A stretch of 16,351 bases of DNA from CAZBUB01 sp046546355 (GCA_046546355.1 JBKGXZ010000031.1:1-16351), one strand, 5' to 3'. Shown: positions 1 through 7,980, numbered from the stretch's first letter. Notes: generated from the letters alone by a model not told the origin. A program made the numbers and translations.

Positions 1-791
1 ATCAGGCGCTCCTCGCTCAGATCAAACATGCCTATGGCCCTGTTGATGGTCTGGGAGGCATCGCTGGTGTGCAGGGTGCCCAGGACCAGATGCCCGGTCT
101 CTGCAGCCTCCAGGACAATGCTCATGGTCTCCCGGTCCCGGATCTCGCCCACCAGGATCACCTTGGGGGCCTGGCGCAGGGCAGACCTTAAGCCTGAGGC
201 AAAAGAAGTGAAGTCTATGCCCAGCTCCCTCTGGTTGATAGTGCCCTGCTTGTGCTGATGCATGAATTCTATTGGGTCCTCAAGGGTCACGATGTGCTTC
301 CTGCCCTGGGCGTTGATCCCGTCCAAAAGTGCTGCCAGGGAGGTGGATTTGCCTGTGCCTGTGGCACCGGTGACCAGGATCAGCCCAAACTTTTCCCGGG
401 CCATGGCCTGGAAGATATCCGGCAGCTCAAGATCCTGCATGCTGGGGACCTGCATGGACAGCTTGCGCATGACCACAGCCAGGGAGCCCTTTTGGTGGAA
501 AACATTGACCCTGAACCTGGCCTGGTGCGGCAGGGAATAGGAGAGATCGCAGGCCCCTTGTCGGACCAGGTGGGTATACAGGCGCATATTCCTGCCCAGC
601 AGGCAGGAGACTACGCACTCCAACTGCCAGGGCAGCAAAGGCCCGAAATCCTCTGTCTCAGGCAGGGCGTCCACCAGCTCCCCATGCACCTCTGCCTGCA
701 CCGGTTTGCCCACAGTGAACAGGATATCCGAGGCCTGGGGATGTCTCTTGAGCACGCTGGATATCAGGTAATCGAACTGGGAGCGCAGCAT
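1..791 (-). CDS. PilU-like type IV pilus retraction ATPase (partial, C-terminus beyond left edge)
   Basis: This is a secretion-type hexameric ATPase of the PilT/PilU family, which powers pilus retraction at the inner membrane. About 263 residues are visible, from an ATG at 791 (protein starts MLRSQFDYLI). Visible motifs are Walker A GATGTGKS, the Asp box around LEDPIEF, the Walker B region KVILVGEIRDRET and the His box TGHLVLGTLHT. The stretch LRQAPKVILVGEIR resembles PilU (which usually reads RQAPDVILIGE) more than PilT (usually REDPD), hence the PilU-like call. A lysine stands where PilU and PilT normally have aspartate, but the catalytic glutamate of the GE pair is kept. The start lies 3 bp after the stop of the pilT gene, so the two are almost certainly co-transcribed in the common pilT-pilU order. 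The C-terminal domain is not in the window, so the PilU or second-PilT question cannot be settled here. Confidence 0.88.
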   Translation of the reverse strand, partial: MLRSQFDYLISSVLKRHPQASDILFTVGKPVQAEVHGELVDALPETEDFGPLLPWQLECVVSCLLGRNMRLYTHLVRQGACDLSYSLPHQARFRVNVFHQKGSLAVVMRKLSMQVPSMQDLELPDIFQAMAREKFGLILVTGATGTGKSTSLAALLDGINAQGRKHIVTLEDPIEFMHQHKQGTINQRELGIDFTSFASGLRSALRQAPKVILVGEIRDRETMSIVLEAAETGHLVLGTLHTSDASQTINRAIGMFDLSEERL

Positions 792-794
792 AGC

Positions 795-1877
795 CTAGAC
801 CTCGGTAAAGTCATGAGGGGGTTCCTTCAGGTATTCCCGGAACTTGGACTTGTTCACCGCCTTGTTGTAGGCCTGCTCAGCATCCACAATATCCTTTTGC
901 AGAAACTGCATGATGGCGTCGTCCAGGGCCTGCATGCCGTACTTGCGGCCGGTCTCGATCACCGAGTTGATCTGGAAGACCTTGTTCTCCCGGATCAGAT
1001 TGCGCACCGCAGGCGTGGCGATCAGGATCTCCAGGGCAGCCACCCTGCCCTTTTTGTCGATGCGCTTGAACAGGTTCTGGGCCACAATAGCCCGCAGGGA
1101 GTCCGAGAGCCCGGACCGGATCTGGCCCTGCATCTCCGCAGGGAAGACCTCAATGATACGATCAATGGTCTTGGAGGCGGATATGGTATGCAGGGTGCCG
1201 AACACCAGATGACCGGTCTCTGCAGCCTCCAGGGCCAGCTCGATGGTCTCCAGGTCCCGCATTTCGCCCACTAGAATGATGTCCGGATCCTCGCGCAGCG
1301 CCCCGCGCAGGGCAGCCTTGAAGCTCTGGGTGTCCCTGCCCACCTCGCGCTGGTTGATCAGGCAGTTCACCGGGTCATGCACGAATTCTATGGGATCCTC
1401 TATGGTCAGGATGTGGTCCTTGCGGTTGCGATTGGCATAGTCCATGATAGCGGCCAGAGTGGTGGATTTGCCGCTGCCTGTGGGCCCGGTCACCAGAACC
1501 AGCCCCTTGGGCAGCTGGGCTAGGTTCTTCAGGATGGGCGGCAGGCCCAGATCGTCTATGCCCAGGATCTCCTGCGGGATCTCCCTGAATGCGGCAGCGA
1601 TGCCCTTGCGCTGCTGGAAGAAGTTCACCCTGTACCTGGCCAGATCAGGCACCTCATAGGAAAAGTCTACGTCCCCGGTTTCCTCGAATTCTTTGACCTT
1701 GGGCTCCGGGGTGATCTCGTAGACCATTTTCTTGAGCTCTTCATGCTCCAGGACCTTGAACTTGACCCTCTGCATCTCACCATGCAGGCGGATAATGGGC
1801 TGGGAGCCAGAGGAAAGGTGCAGGTCAGAAGCACCCAGGTCATGCATCATCTTGAAAAAAGCATCTATCTGTGCCAT
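795..1877 (-). CDS. pilT: Type IV pilus twitching motility ATPase PilT
   Basis: This is the pilus retraction motor, a cytoplasmic hexameric ATPase that docks on the inner-membrane pilus machine and drives pilin disassembly for twitching. The protein is 360 residues, the usual PilT length. It has an N-terminal PAS-like domain (about 1-110), Walker A GPTGSGKS at 131-138, the Asp box DPIEF at 161-165, Walker B DIILVGEMRD at 199-208 and the His box TGHLVFGTLHT at 221-231. The C-terminal signature AVRNLIRE at 290-297 corresponds to the AIRNLIRE motif needed for PilT retraction in other bacteria. The ATG at 1877 is preceded by an AAAGG-type ribosome site. It follows pgsA by 31 bp and is followed after 3 bp by the pilU-like gene. 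No pilin or pilus assembly genes are in the window. Confidence 0.95.
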   Translation of the reverse strand: MAQIDAFFKMMHDLGASDLHLSSGSQPIIRLHGEMQRVKFKVLEHEELKKMVYEITPEPKVKEFEETGDVDFSYEVPDLARYRVNFFQQRKGIAAAFREIPQEILGIDDLGLPPILKNLAQLPKGLVLVTGPTGSGKSTTLAAIMDYANRNRKDHILTIEDPIEFVHDPVNCLINQREVGRDTQSFKAALRGALREDPDIILVGEMRDLETIELALEAAETGHLVFGTLHTISASKTIDRIIEVFPAEMQGQIRSGLSDSLRAIVAQNLFKRIDKKGRVAALEILIATPAVRNLIRENKVFQINSVIETGRKYGMQALDDAIMQFLQKDIVDAEQAYNKAVNKSKFREYLKEPPHDFTEV

Positions 1878-1908
1878 GTTTCTAACCTTTGCTCAGCTCC
1901 AGGCATGT

Positions 1909-2451
1909 CTAGGTCTGGGCGGAGTGCCGAAAAAAGTTGTATATGTAGTTGGCCCCGGAAAACAGGGTCAGCAGCAAAGCCGCAGAGATCAGCACGTAGC
2001 CCAGGGGCTTGGGGTCCAGGCCCCACCAGGGGTAGTGCAGAATCAGCGGGCATATCGCTGCTACCTGGACTATGGTCTTCAGCTTGCCGTAAGTGTCCGC
2101 GGCCATGACCTGGCCCTGTTCCATAGCCAGGGCCCTGAGGCCGGTGACAGCTATCTCCCTGCCGATGATCAGGATCACGATCCAGGCCGGCAACCAGCCC
2201 AAATCCACCAGCATGATCAGCACTGAGGCCACCAGGAGCTTGTCTGCCAAGGGGTCCAGGAACTTGCCTATGCTGGTTACCAGATTGTACCTGCGGGCCA
2301 GGAGGCCGTCCAGGAGATCGGTCAGAGAAGCCAGTATGAATACCAGCATGGCCAGCAGGCAGGTGGTCTGGCTCGGGAAGTACAGCAGCAGCACCAGGAA
2401 GGGGATGGCCAGAATGCGCAACAGGGTCAGATTATTGGCTACATTGAACAT
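1909..2451 (-). CDS. pgsA: CDP-diacylglycerol--glycerol-3-phosphate 3-phosphatidyltransferase
   Basis: This enzyme makes phosphatidylglycerol phosphate from CDP-diacylglycerol and glycerol-3-phosphate, the committed step to phosphatidylglycerol and cardiolipin, in the inner membrane. At 180 residues it has normal PgsA length. The complete CDP-alcohol phosphotransferase motif is present: D45-x2-D48-G49-x2-A52-R53-x8-G62-x3-D66-x3-D70, which supplies the metal ligands and catalytic base. Hydrophobic segments lie around 8-25, 30-45, 73-85, 88-98, 127-140 and 152-168. The N-terminus MFNVANNLTLLRI is typical of PgsA and fixes the ATG start at 2451. The gene begins 12 bp after the stop of the lytic transglycosylase gene and precedes pilT by 31 bp. 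The small size and N-terminus separate it from PssA, which is also present in this window at 15083. Confidence 0.95.
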   Translation of the reverse strand: MFNVANNLTLLRILAIPFLVLLLYFPSQTTCLLAMLVFILASLTDLLDGLLARRYNLVTSIGKFLDPLADKLLVASVLIMLVDLGWLPAWIVILIIGREIAVTGLRALAMEQGQVMAADTYGKLKTIVQVAAICPLILHYPWWGLDPKPLGYVLISAALLLTLFSGANYIYNFFRHSAQT

Positions 2452-2463
2452 CTGGGTTCCATT

Positions 2464-3036
2464 CTATTGTTTTTTTAGACTGGAATAAATCTCCAGCACC
2501 CTTTGCACGAACTCCTGGGTCTCTGGGAAGGGGGGTATGCCCTGATAATCCCTCACCCTGGAAGGGCCTGCGTTATAGGCAGCCAGGGCCTCTTTGGGGG
2601 GGAACTTCTTCCAAAGCTGGCTCAAATAGCGCACCCCGGCCTCGATATTGGCCTCTGGATCAAAGACTGTTTCCAGACCCAGATCGCGTTGGGTCCCGGG
2701 CATGATCTGCATCAGGCCCTGGGCCCCGGCCCTGGAGACTGCCCGGGCCTGGTATCCGGATTCTACCTCCAGCACTGCCTGCACCAGCTCAGGCTCCAGG
2801 CCGTAGAATCTGCTGTACTTGCGTACCCAGACCAGAATCTTTTCCTGGCCAGCTTGGTCCTGGTCTCGGCTGAAAAATCGCTGGTAGTCCTGCCCCTGGG
2901 GATTATCGGTAAAATGCATAACCCCATGCTCGTCCCTGCGGTAATAGATATCCCCAGCCCAGACAGGCTGAGACCTGACAAAGGCAGCAACTGTCAACAG
3001 GAGCAGGGTTGCTATGCCCAGCAGACAACGCCTCAT
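2464..3036 (-). CDS. Secreted lytic transglycosylase (SLT domain) with N-terminal DUF4124-like segment
   Basis: This is a periplasmic murein lytic transglycosylase that cleaves the MurNAc-GlcNAc bond. The 190-residue protein starts with a signal peptide (MRRC, then a hydrophobic core at about 5-20) and probably cleaves after VWA27. Residues 28-55 (DIYYRRDEHGVMHFTDNP) look like a DUF4124-type segment, often found before SLT domains. The SLT domain runs from about 72 to 180 and shows all family motifs: the catalytic Glu92 in VESGY, AQGLMQIMP (105-113), NIEAGVRYL (130-138) and AYNAGP (153-158). There is no lipobox, so it is probably soluble in the periplasm. It sits 13 bp after pcm and 12 bp before pgsA. 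Proximity to pilT and pilU could mean help with pilus passage through peptidoglycan, but this is inference; housekeeping murein turnover is equally likely. Confidence 0.92.
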   Translation of the reverse strand: MRRCLLGIATLLLLTVAAFVRSQPVWAGDIYYRRDEHGVMHFTDNPQGQDYQRFFSRDQDQAGQEKILVWVRKYSRFYGLEPELVQAVLEVESGYQARAVSRAGAQGLMQIMPGTQRDLGLETVFDPEANIEAGVRYLSQLWKKFPPKEALAAYNAGPSRVRDYQGIPPFPETQEFVQRVLEIYSSLKKQ

Positions 3037-3049
3037 GCTTCAGCCCGGA

Positions 3050-3724
3050 TTATTTCCAGCCATGTTCTCCCACCAGCTCCACAAACTTGGCCCGGCCCAG
3101 CTCCTGCTTAAAGAATTTCTCCCCCTGCCTGCGCACTCGGATCAAGTCCTGATCCTGCCTGCCTTTGCCCACAGGCATCAGCAGCAGACCTGCATCCGCC
3201 AGCTGCTGCAACAGGGCCTCCGGCACCCTGGGACCGCCTGCGCTGACCAGGATCCGGTCAAACGGGGCTTCCTCTGGCCAACCGGTGCTGCCGTCCGCAA
3301 GCTTCAGTTTGACCCGAAAGTACCGCAAGCTGGTCAACCGTTGCAGGGCTGCCTGGTACAGGGGCTTGATGCACTCAACGCTGTACACCAGGGCTCCCAT
3401 CTCAGCCAGGACCGCAGCCTGATATCCTGAGCCAGCACCGACCTCCAGGACCTTCATCCCGGGCTGCAACTGGAGGCAGCTGCTCATCATGGCCACGCTA
3501 AAGGGCTGGGAAATGGTCTGTCCGTAGCCTATTGGCAGGGCATGGTCTGAATAGGCCTGGGACTGCAGGGCCTCCTCCACGAAGAGATGCCGCTTGACCC
3601 TGCCCATGGCCTCCAGGACCAGCTCGTCCTCGATACCCCGGGCCTGGAGCTGATCCCGGAGCATATTCCTGCGCCTCAGCCTCAAATCCGGAACCTGACC
3701 TGCAGCCACTGCTTGATACACCAT
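3050..3724 (-). CDS. pcm: Protein-L-isoaspartate(D-aspartate) O-methyltransferase
   Basis: This enzyme methylates abnormal L-isoaspartyl residues in aged proteins using S-adenosylmethionine, starting their repair. With the ATG at 3724 the protein has 224 residues, the normal size. It shows the PCMT signature TISQPF (70-75), SAM-binding motif I VLEVGAGSGYQ (92-102), a DG pair at 144-145 of the kind found in motif II, and the motif around FDRILVSAGGP (155-165). The frame is open further upstream to 3865, but that part lies inside the preceding gene and has no PCMT character, so I place the start at 3724, 5 bp after the preceding stop. An internal ATG at 3664 is possible but would remove part of the usual N-terminal helix. 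The ribosome site is weak, which fits translational coupling to the HybD-like gene. Confidence 0.93.
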   Translation of the reverse strand: MVYQAVAAGQVPDLRLRRRNMLRDQLQARGIEDELVLEAMGRVKRHLFVEEALQSQAYSDHALPIGYGQTISQPFSVAMMSSCLQLQPGMKVLEVGAGSGYQAAVLAEMGALVYSVECIKPLYQAALQRLTSLRYFRVKLKLADGSTGWPEEAPFDRILVSAGGPRVPEALLQQLADAGLLLMPVGKGRQDQDLIRVRRQGEKFFKQELGRAKFVELVGEHGWK

Positions 3725-3729
3725 AGGGT

Positions 3730-4221
3730 CTAAACCATCTGCGCCGCAGGCAGCTTGCCGACATCCACTCCCATACCCTGCAAAAAACTCCTCATCTCCT
3801 GCCTGACCTGGCTGAGAAAGCCGGGATAGGCCTCCTGCAGTGCAGGTGAGAGATGCAGATTCCAATCTGTCCTTTCCGGTTCCAGCCCCATAAACAGCAC
3901 ATCAACACAGCGGCCCATAAGCCGGGCCATAGTCACTGTCTCCATGACCTGCGTAACCTGCAGGGCATTTTTTTCCCGGGTCAAATCCCGCATGGTGCAA
4001 CGATGCATGGTGCCCGGAGTCTTGCCGTTGTTCCAGGCATCCAAAACCAGAAGGGTCTCGCAGCCGTTCAGGTCGAACTCCCCTGGCTTTTTCTGCATGC
4101 TGTGTGCGAAATCCACCTCCCGGGGCCAGCCATCCAGGTACAGATCCCTGACCGCATAAATACCCAACCCCCTGTCCTGACTCAAAAGATCTCCCATTCC
4201 CAGGACCATGAGCCTGCCCAT
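3730..4221 (-). CDS. HybD/HycI-like peptidase (hydrogenase maturation protease fold) with altered metal-ligand positions
   Basis: The 163-residue protein resembles the nickel-dependent endopeptidases that trim the C-terminus of the large subunit of [NiFe] hydrogenases. Visible family features are the N-terminal glycine-rich loop LGMGDLLSQDRGLG (7-20), the strand ending LLVLDAWNNG with D61, PGT at 69-71 and the C-terminal GLEPERTDW then LSP (112-126). Compared with HybD and HycI, the usual GxGN is GMGD, the acidic ligand equivalent to HybD Glu16 is Arg17, and no histidine is found where the third ligand (HybD His93) should lie, around 82-88; only the Asp62-equivalent D61 is clear. It may therefore be inactive, bind differently or have another role. 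The ATG at 4221 has a strong GGGAGG six bases upstream, which decides the start over the longer open frame. It is first in a tight run with pcm 5 bp downstream. No hydrogenase genes are nearby. Confidence 0.78.
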   Translation of the reverse strand: MGRLMVLGMGDLLSQDRGLGIYAVRDLYLDGWPREVDFAHSMQKKPGEFDLNGCETLLVLDAWNNGKTPGTMHRCTMRDLTREKNALQVTQVMETVTMARLMGRCVDVLFMGLEPERTDWNLHLSPALQEAYPGFLSQVRQEMRSFLQGMGVDVGKLPAAQMV

Positions 4222-4227
4222 AACTCG

Positions 4228-4233
4228 CCTCCC
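4228..4233 (-). promoter_or_regulatory. Ribosome binding site of the HybD-like gene
   Basis: GGGAGG on the minus strand, six bases before the ATG at 4221. It fixes this start and rejects the longer frame that opens at 4317. Confidence 0.75.
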
Positions 4234-4343
4234 TGTTATCCCTTGCTTTCTGCGTTTTGCAGCTACCACGTTCCATCCCGTTTCCGCAAGGGCATACCTG
4301 TCATTTTCAAGCAACAATCATGCCTGATCACAAAACACGGCTC

Positions 4344-4365
4344 ACTGGCAAGGCTTGTGGCCAGT
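4344..4365 (-). terminator. Possible weak terminator hairpin downstream of phosphoenolpyruvate synthase
   Basis: A perfect 6-bp stem (ACTGGC and GCCAGT) encloses a 10-base loop in the 175-bp gap after the phosphoenolpyruvate synthase stop. On the minus strand the run TTTT follows only about eight bases past the stem, so it is not a classical intrinsic terminator. The rest of the gap shows no convincing promoter. Confidence 0.25.
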
Positions 4366-4396
4366 CCTGGTTAAGGCTGCCTGGCTGCAGACAGAC

Positions 4397-7300
4397 CTAG
4401 CCACCAAGTTTTGCTATCTGTTCCTGCCTGGCCTGCTCCTGTTCCTCATAGCTGGAAAATCCTGCCTGACGCAGGGCATCCCAGACAGTGGACTCCCAAT
4501 CCCAGTTGGAATAGATTATGGGCTTGTGCAGAACGCCCCGCATGTGCTCCAGCTCCTGCCGGTAAAAATCCTCCTTGGCTGAGCCCAGGTTGTTGTGCAC
4601 CTGTTCGTGCAGCCTGGCCAGCTCCCCTTCGTACCACTGCATAACATCCTGGGCAGTGGTATTCTGCTTGATGATATGTCCGTATCTTTCCTGACGCAAA
4701 AGCTCGCAGAGATTCTGAAAATGCTGCTCCTGCAGCCAGGATCCCAGCTCTCGCAAGGGGATGTTCTCCTTTTCCAGGGCATGAATTTCCTGCTTGGTCT
4801 GGGCATAGGTATCCGGAACCACTGAGGCGGAGACTATGCCGGCAATGCAGACCAGCCCGCGCAGGATCTTGCTGTTGGTCACCCCCTGGCCGCAGAAGCC
4901 CACTTTCTTGCCGTATTTCTGACCAGTAAAGATGGTTACCAGGATGGCCCAGACCACTGCCGGATCCTCCTCGTCATAGACATGCCGCAGCCTGGAGTTG
5001 TCCCGGTCCGTACCCAGCACCAGCTGGGTCATGTCGTTGGAACCTATGGAAAAACCGTCAAACTCCTGGATGAACTGCTTGGCCAGGACGGCGTTGCTGG
5101 GGATCTCGGACATCAGGATTATCTTCAGCTCGTCTTCACCGCTACGCAGGTTGTGCACATGATCCAGGTAGCGCTTCATGCTTCTGGCCTCTTCCAGGGT
5201 GCGCACAAAGGGCAGCATGATGCTCAGGTTCCTGCCCCCGAACACCCCCCTGGCCAGCTTGAAGGCCTCTATCTCCCAATCGTGCAGGTCCCTGGACACC
5301 CCGCGATAGCCCATCATGGGGTTGTCCTCCTGTTCCTCATAGAGCAGTCCGCCCAGGAGGTTACGATACTCATTGGTCTTGTAGTCCGTGGTCCTGTAGA
5401 TGACCTCCTTGCCGTAGAAAGCCATAGAGAACAGCGCCAGGCCCTGGGCCAGGGTCTGCACATAGAGCTCCTTGCCGCTGCGAAAACCCCTGCTGCGCAG
5501 GATCCACTTGATCTTGCCCTCCAGTTCCTGGATATCCTGCATGACCTGGGACAGCCCCACTTTCTGGGCTACATCCTTGCGCATGCGTTTGATCCGCTCC
5601 AGAATCTGCTTCACCTCGTGATCGTCCTGGATGCGCTGCACATGATTCTGGATCCTCTCCTGCAGCTGCTCTTTGGTCTGCTGCTCCTCCGGCACATTGG
5701 GATTCAGCTGGACCAGCTGGTCTGTATAGCCCATGATCTGGCTCACGTGCTCATGCAGGTCGGTGGAGGTTTTAATGACATCCATGCGCTGGGTGGCCAG
5801 CTCCAGGAATGCATCCAGCTGGGCGTCGAGCTCCCTGATCCTGCGCTGCAGGGCCAAAACCTCCTCCGTGCCCCTGGCGCTGACCTTTTCGCTCAGCTCC
5901 TCGATCTCCGGCCCCAAGCCGGTGACAATGCCCACATACTTGCGCAGGTTCAGATCAAAGGTCAGAATGCCGGAATCTAGCTGTTCCTTGACAATTTTGG
6001 TCAGCTGCTGCTCCAGATCATTCACCTTGGCCTGTGCAGCATCCTGCAGGGTGCCCTTATCATAGGCGTCCAGGGCCAGAGGGTGCACCCCGATGTTGCC
6101 CAGCATGAACTCCGCCCGCAGCAGGCCCACTTCGAAGTCCTCGGACTGCCTGAGCCTGGACAGGAAAAGGGCCTGGCCCACGTCCGCCAGGATCAGGCCT
6201 ACCTTGGTCCTGGTCTGGGGCAGCTTCTGGACATTTATCTCCCCGCCCATTTCCACCAGGGGCAGCTGCCCCCTGTAGACCTTGCCCCTGGAGCCGTCTA
6301 CAGTGACTTCCTGTCCATCCAGGGCCCGCAGAGCTTCCACCCGGTTGATGCCTATCACCGAAGGAATCCCCAGCTCCCTGGAGGTAATCGCGGCGTGGCT
6401 GGTATCCCCGCCCGCGCTGGCCAGGACTGCGGATGCGATGCGCATGCCAGGTACCATGTCCGGATCAGTGCGCTCCGCAGCCAGGATGTCCCCTTTGTTG
6501 ATCTTGTTCAGCTCCAGGGCGGAGCGCAGAAACTTGACCTTGCCCCGTCCAGCGCCCCTGGAGGCTCCGTTGCCCTCCAGAAGAACCTCTGCCCGGGTCA
6601 CAAAGTTTGGATCTACCTCCAACCTGCGCATGTATATGGTATAGGGATTGTTCTCCAGTTCCTCGTTCCACCTGGTCTCCGGCCTGGCCTGCACGAACCA
6701 CAGCCTGTCCCACTCGTCTATGCAGAACTCGGTGTCCATGATCATCCCGCCGTAGGCCGTGCTGATGGCCCGAACTCCCCGGGCCACCTCCTCTGCCTGG
6801 GCCAGGGACAGGGACCAGCGGAAGACATCCTCGTCTGCCACCTGGACTACCCTGGTCCCGCTACGCTCATGGTCATAGACTATCTTTTTGTCCTTGGTGC
6901 CCATCTGGCGCACCACCACCTCAGCCCCATCGTCGCGCTGGAATACATAGAACTTGTCCGGCGTGACCATGCCCGAGACCACTGCCTCACCCAGGCCGTA
7001 GCTGGCATCCATGGAAACCAGGTCCTGGCGGTCTGTGCCCCTGCAGCCAGTGGCGGTGTCCGCGCTGAAAGCTGTACCTGAGACCACTGGGTTGATCATG
7101 CGCATGATGCATACTGACAGGGAAGTATTCTCTATGGCCCATTCCTTCTTGGCCTGCTCGGCAATGGAATCATCTCCGGTGCACTCCGCCCGGACCACTG
7201 CATCCCGGATAGCTTCCCTGCGGTAGGTCATGGAGCGCAGGTTGTAGGCAGAAGCGCAATCCCAATGATAGGCCTCCACGCATTCGCTCTCAGAGGCAAT

Positions 7301-7975
7301 GTTCAGATACGTGTCCTGCAGCCCGGCGAAAGCCTTCTTCCTACTGTCTTCCCCCGCAGCTGAGGAACGGACTGCCACCGGAACAGTGTCCAGCCCTGCT
7401 TCCTTGCAGATGGCCTTATAGGCCTTGGCCACTGCCTGACTCACATCCTGGGGCAGATCCACGCTCAGGATAGCTACCTGCACCAGCACCGAACGCTTGC
7501 GCAGCTGGTCAATTCCTTCCGGGGAAACAGCAAAGCCCTCCACCACATTATTGATGAACTTGCGCAGCTGGATCAGGCTCTGCTTTCCGGATCTGGAATG
7601 CATCTCCCTGACCCGGTTTGCAGTGCTGCGCACGAAGTTCTTCAAAAAGTCCGGATCATTGTTGGCTGCTGCTCCGCCCCAGTCCACCTTTTCGTATTCC
7701 TGGTCCATCACTGTCCGAATCAGGGCCGCGTTGACCCGGCACTCGTCCAGGATCCTGTGGAAAGCCTTTGCGGAAATAGCTCTGAACTGGGGGGCCCGCA
7801 GGTTTTCTATCTGGCTGATGATGGCCGTGTTGTAGTTCTTGCCCCCTACCAGGAGCTCAGCCTCCTCGCCCATCTTGACAATATCCTTGCCTGTCAGCAC
7901 CAGTTTTTCCGGTTCAGAGCCGGTCTTGGTTGCAGGCTTCTTCCCGCGGGCCTGGCCCTTGTCCTCTGCAGCCAT
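4397..7975 (-). CDS. ppsA: Phosphoenolpyruvate synthase, large form with coiled-coil insertion
   Basis: This enzyme converts pyruvate, ATP and water to phosphoenolpyruvate, AMP and phosphate, the entry to gluconeogenesis for growth on lactate or pyruvate. The 1,192-residue protein has the ATP-grasp N-domain (VGGKN at 43-47, VAVRSSAAGED at 201-211, WFVQARPET at 426-434), the phosphohistidine swivelling domain with GGDTSHAAITSRE (His527 predicted catalytic), and a C-terminal PEP-binding barrel beginning LLRAEFMLGNIGVHPLAL (618-635) and continuing with KTNEYRNLLGG (866-876), EIPSNAVLAKQF (957-968), SIGSNDMTQL (976-985) and GFCGQG with catalytic Cys1028. E. coli PpsA has about 792 residues. The excess lies in a longer N-domain (about 80-190), about 200 helical residues inserted in the barrel (640-835) and about 130 extra C-terminal residues. 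An AGGAGG five bases before the ATG at 7975 decides the start over the frame opening at 8014. I recall enzymes of this size as usual in Desulfovibrio relatives. Confidence 0.92.
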   Translation of the reverse strand: MAAEDKGQARGKKPATKTGSEPEKLVLTGKDIVKMGEEAELLVGGKNYNTAIISQIENLRAPQFRAISAKAFHRILDECRVNAALIRTVMDQEYEKVDWGGAAANNDPDFLKNFVRSTANRVREMHSRSGKQSLIQLRKFINNVVEGFAVSPEGIDQLRKRSVLVQVAILSVDLPQDVSQAVAKAYKAICKEAGLDTVPVAVRSSAAGEDSRKKAFAGLQDTYLNIASESECVEAYHWDCASAYNLRSMTYRREAIRDAVVRAECTGDDSIAEQAKKEWAIENTSLSVCIMRMINPVVSGTAFSADTATGCRGTDRQDLVSMDASYGLGEAVVSGMVTPDKFYVFQRDDGAEVVVRQMGTKDKKIVYDHERSGTRVVQVADEDVFRWSLSLAQAEEVARGVRAISTAYGGMIMDTEFCIDEWDRLWFVQARPETRWNEELENNPYTIYMRRLEVDPNFVTRAEVLLEGNGASRGAGRGKVKFLRSALELNKINKGDILAAERTDPDMVPGMRIASAVLASAGGDTSHAAITSRELGIPSVIGINRVEALRALDGQEVTVDGSRGKVYRGQLPLVEMGGEINVQKLPQTRTKVGLILADVGQALFLSRLRQSEDFEVGLLRAEFMLGNIGVHPLALDAYDKGTLQDAAQAKVNDLEQQLTKIVKEQLDSGILTFDLNLRKYVGIVTGLGPEIEELSEKVSARGTEEVLALQRRIRELDAQLDAFLELATQRMDVIKTSTDLHEHVSQIMGYTDQLVQLNPNVPEEQQTKEQLQERIQNHVQRIQDDHEVKQILERIKRMRKDVAQKVGLSQVMQDIQELEGKIKWILRSRGFRSGKELYVQTLAQGLALFSMAFYGKEVIYRTTDYKTNEYRNLLGGLLYEEQEDNPMMGYRGVSRDLHDWEIEAFKLARGVFGGRNLSIMLPFVRTLEEARSMKRYLDHVHNLRSGEDELKIILMSEIPSNAVLAKQFIQEFDGFSIGSNDMTQLVLGTDRDNSRLRHVYDEEDPAVVWAILVTIFTGQKYGKKVGFCGQGVTNSKILRGLVCIAGIVSASVVPDTYAQTKQEIHALEKENIPLRELGSWLQEQHFQNLCELLRQERYGHIIKQNTTAQDVMQWYEGELARLHEQVHNNLGSAKEDFYRQELEHMRGVLHKPIIYSNWDWESTVWDALRQAGFSSYEEQEQARQEQIAKLGG

Positions 7976-7980
7976 CTTTG

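Noticed and set aside
252..1274. A 340-codon open frame on the plus strand across the pilT/pilU junction
   Set aside because: It runs opposite two genes with full ATPase motifs and has His/Gln/Leu-biased shadow composition.
4982..7081. Two open frames of 332 codons each on the plus strand opposite ppsA
   Set aside because: They lie antisense to conserved ppsA motifs, have no ribosome site I could see and no family features; the same codon-use effect explains them.
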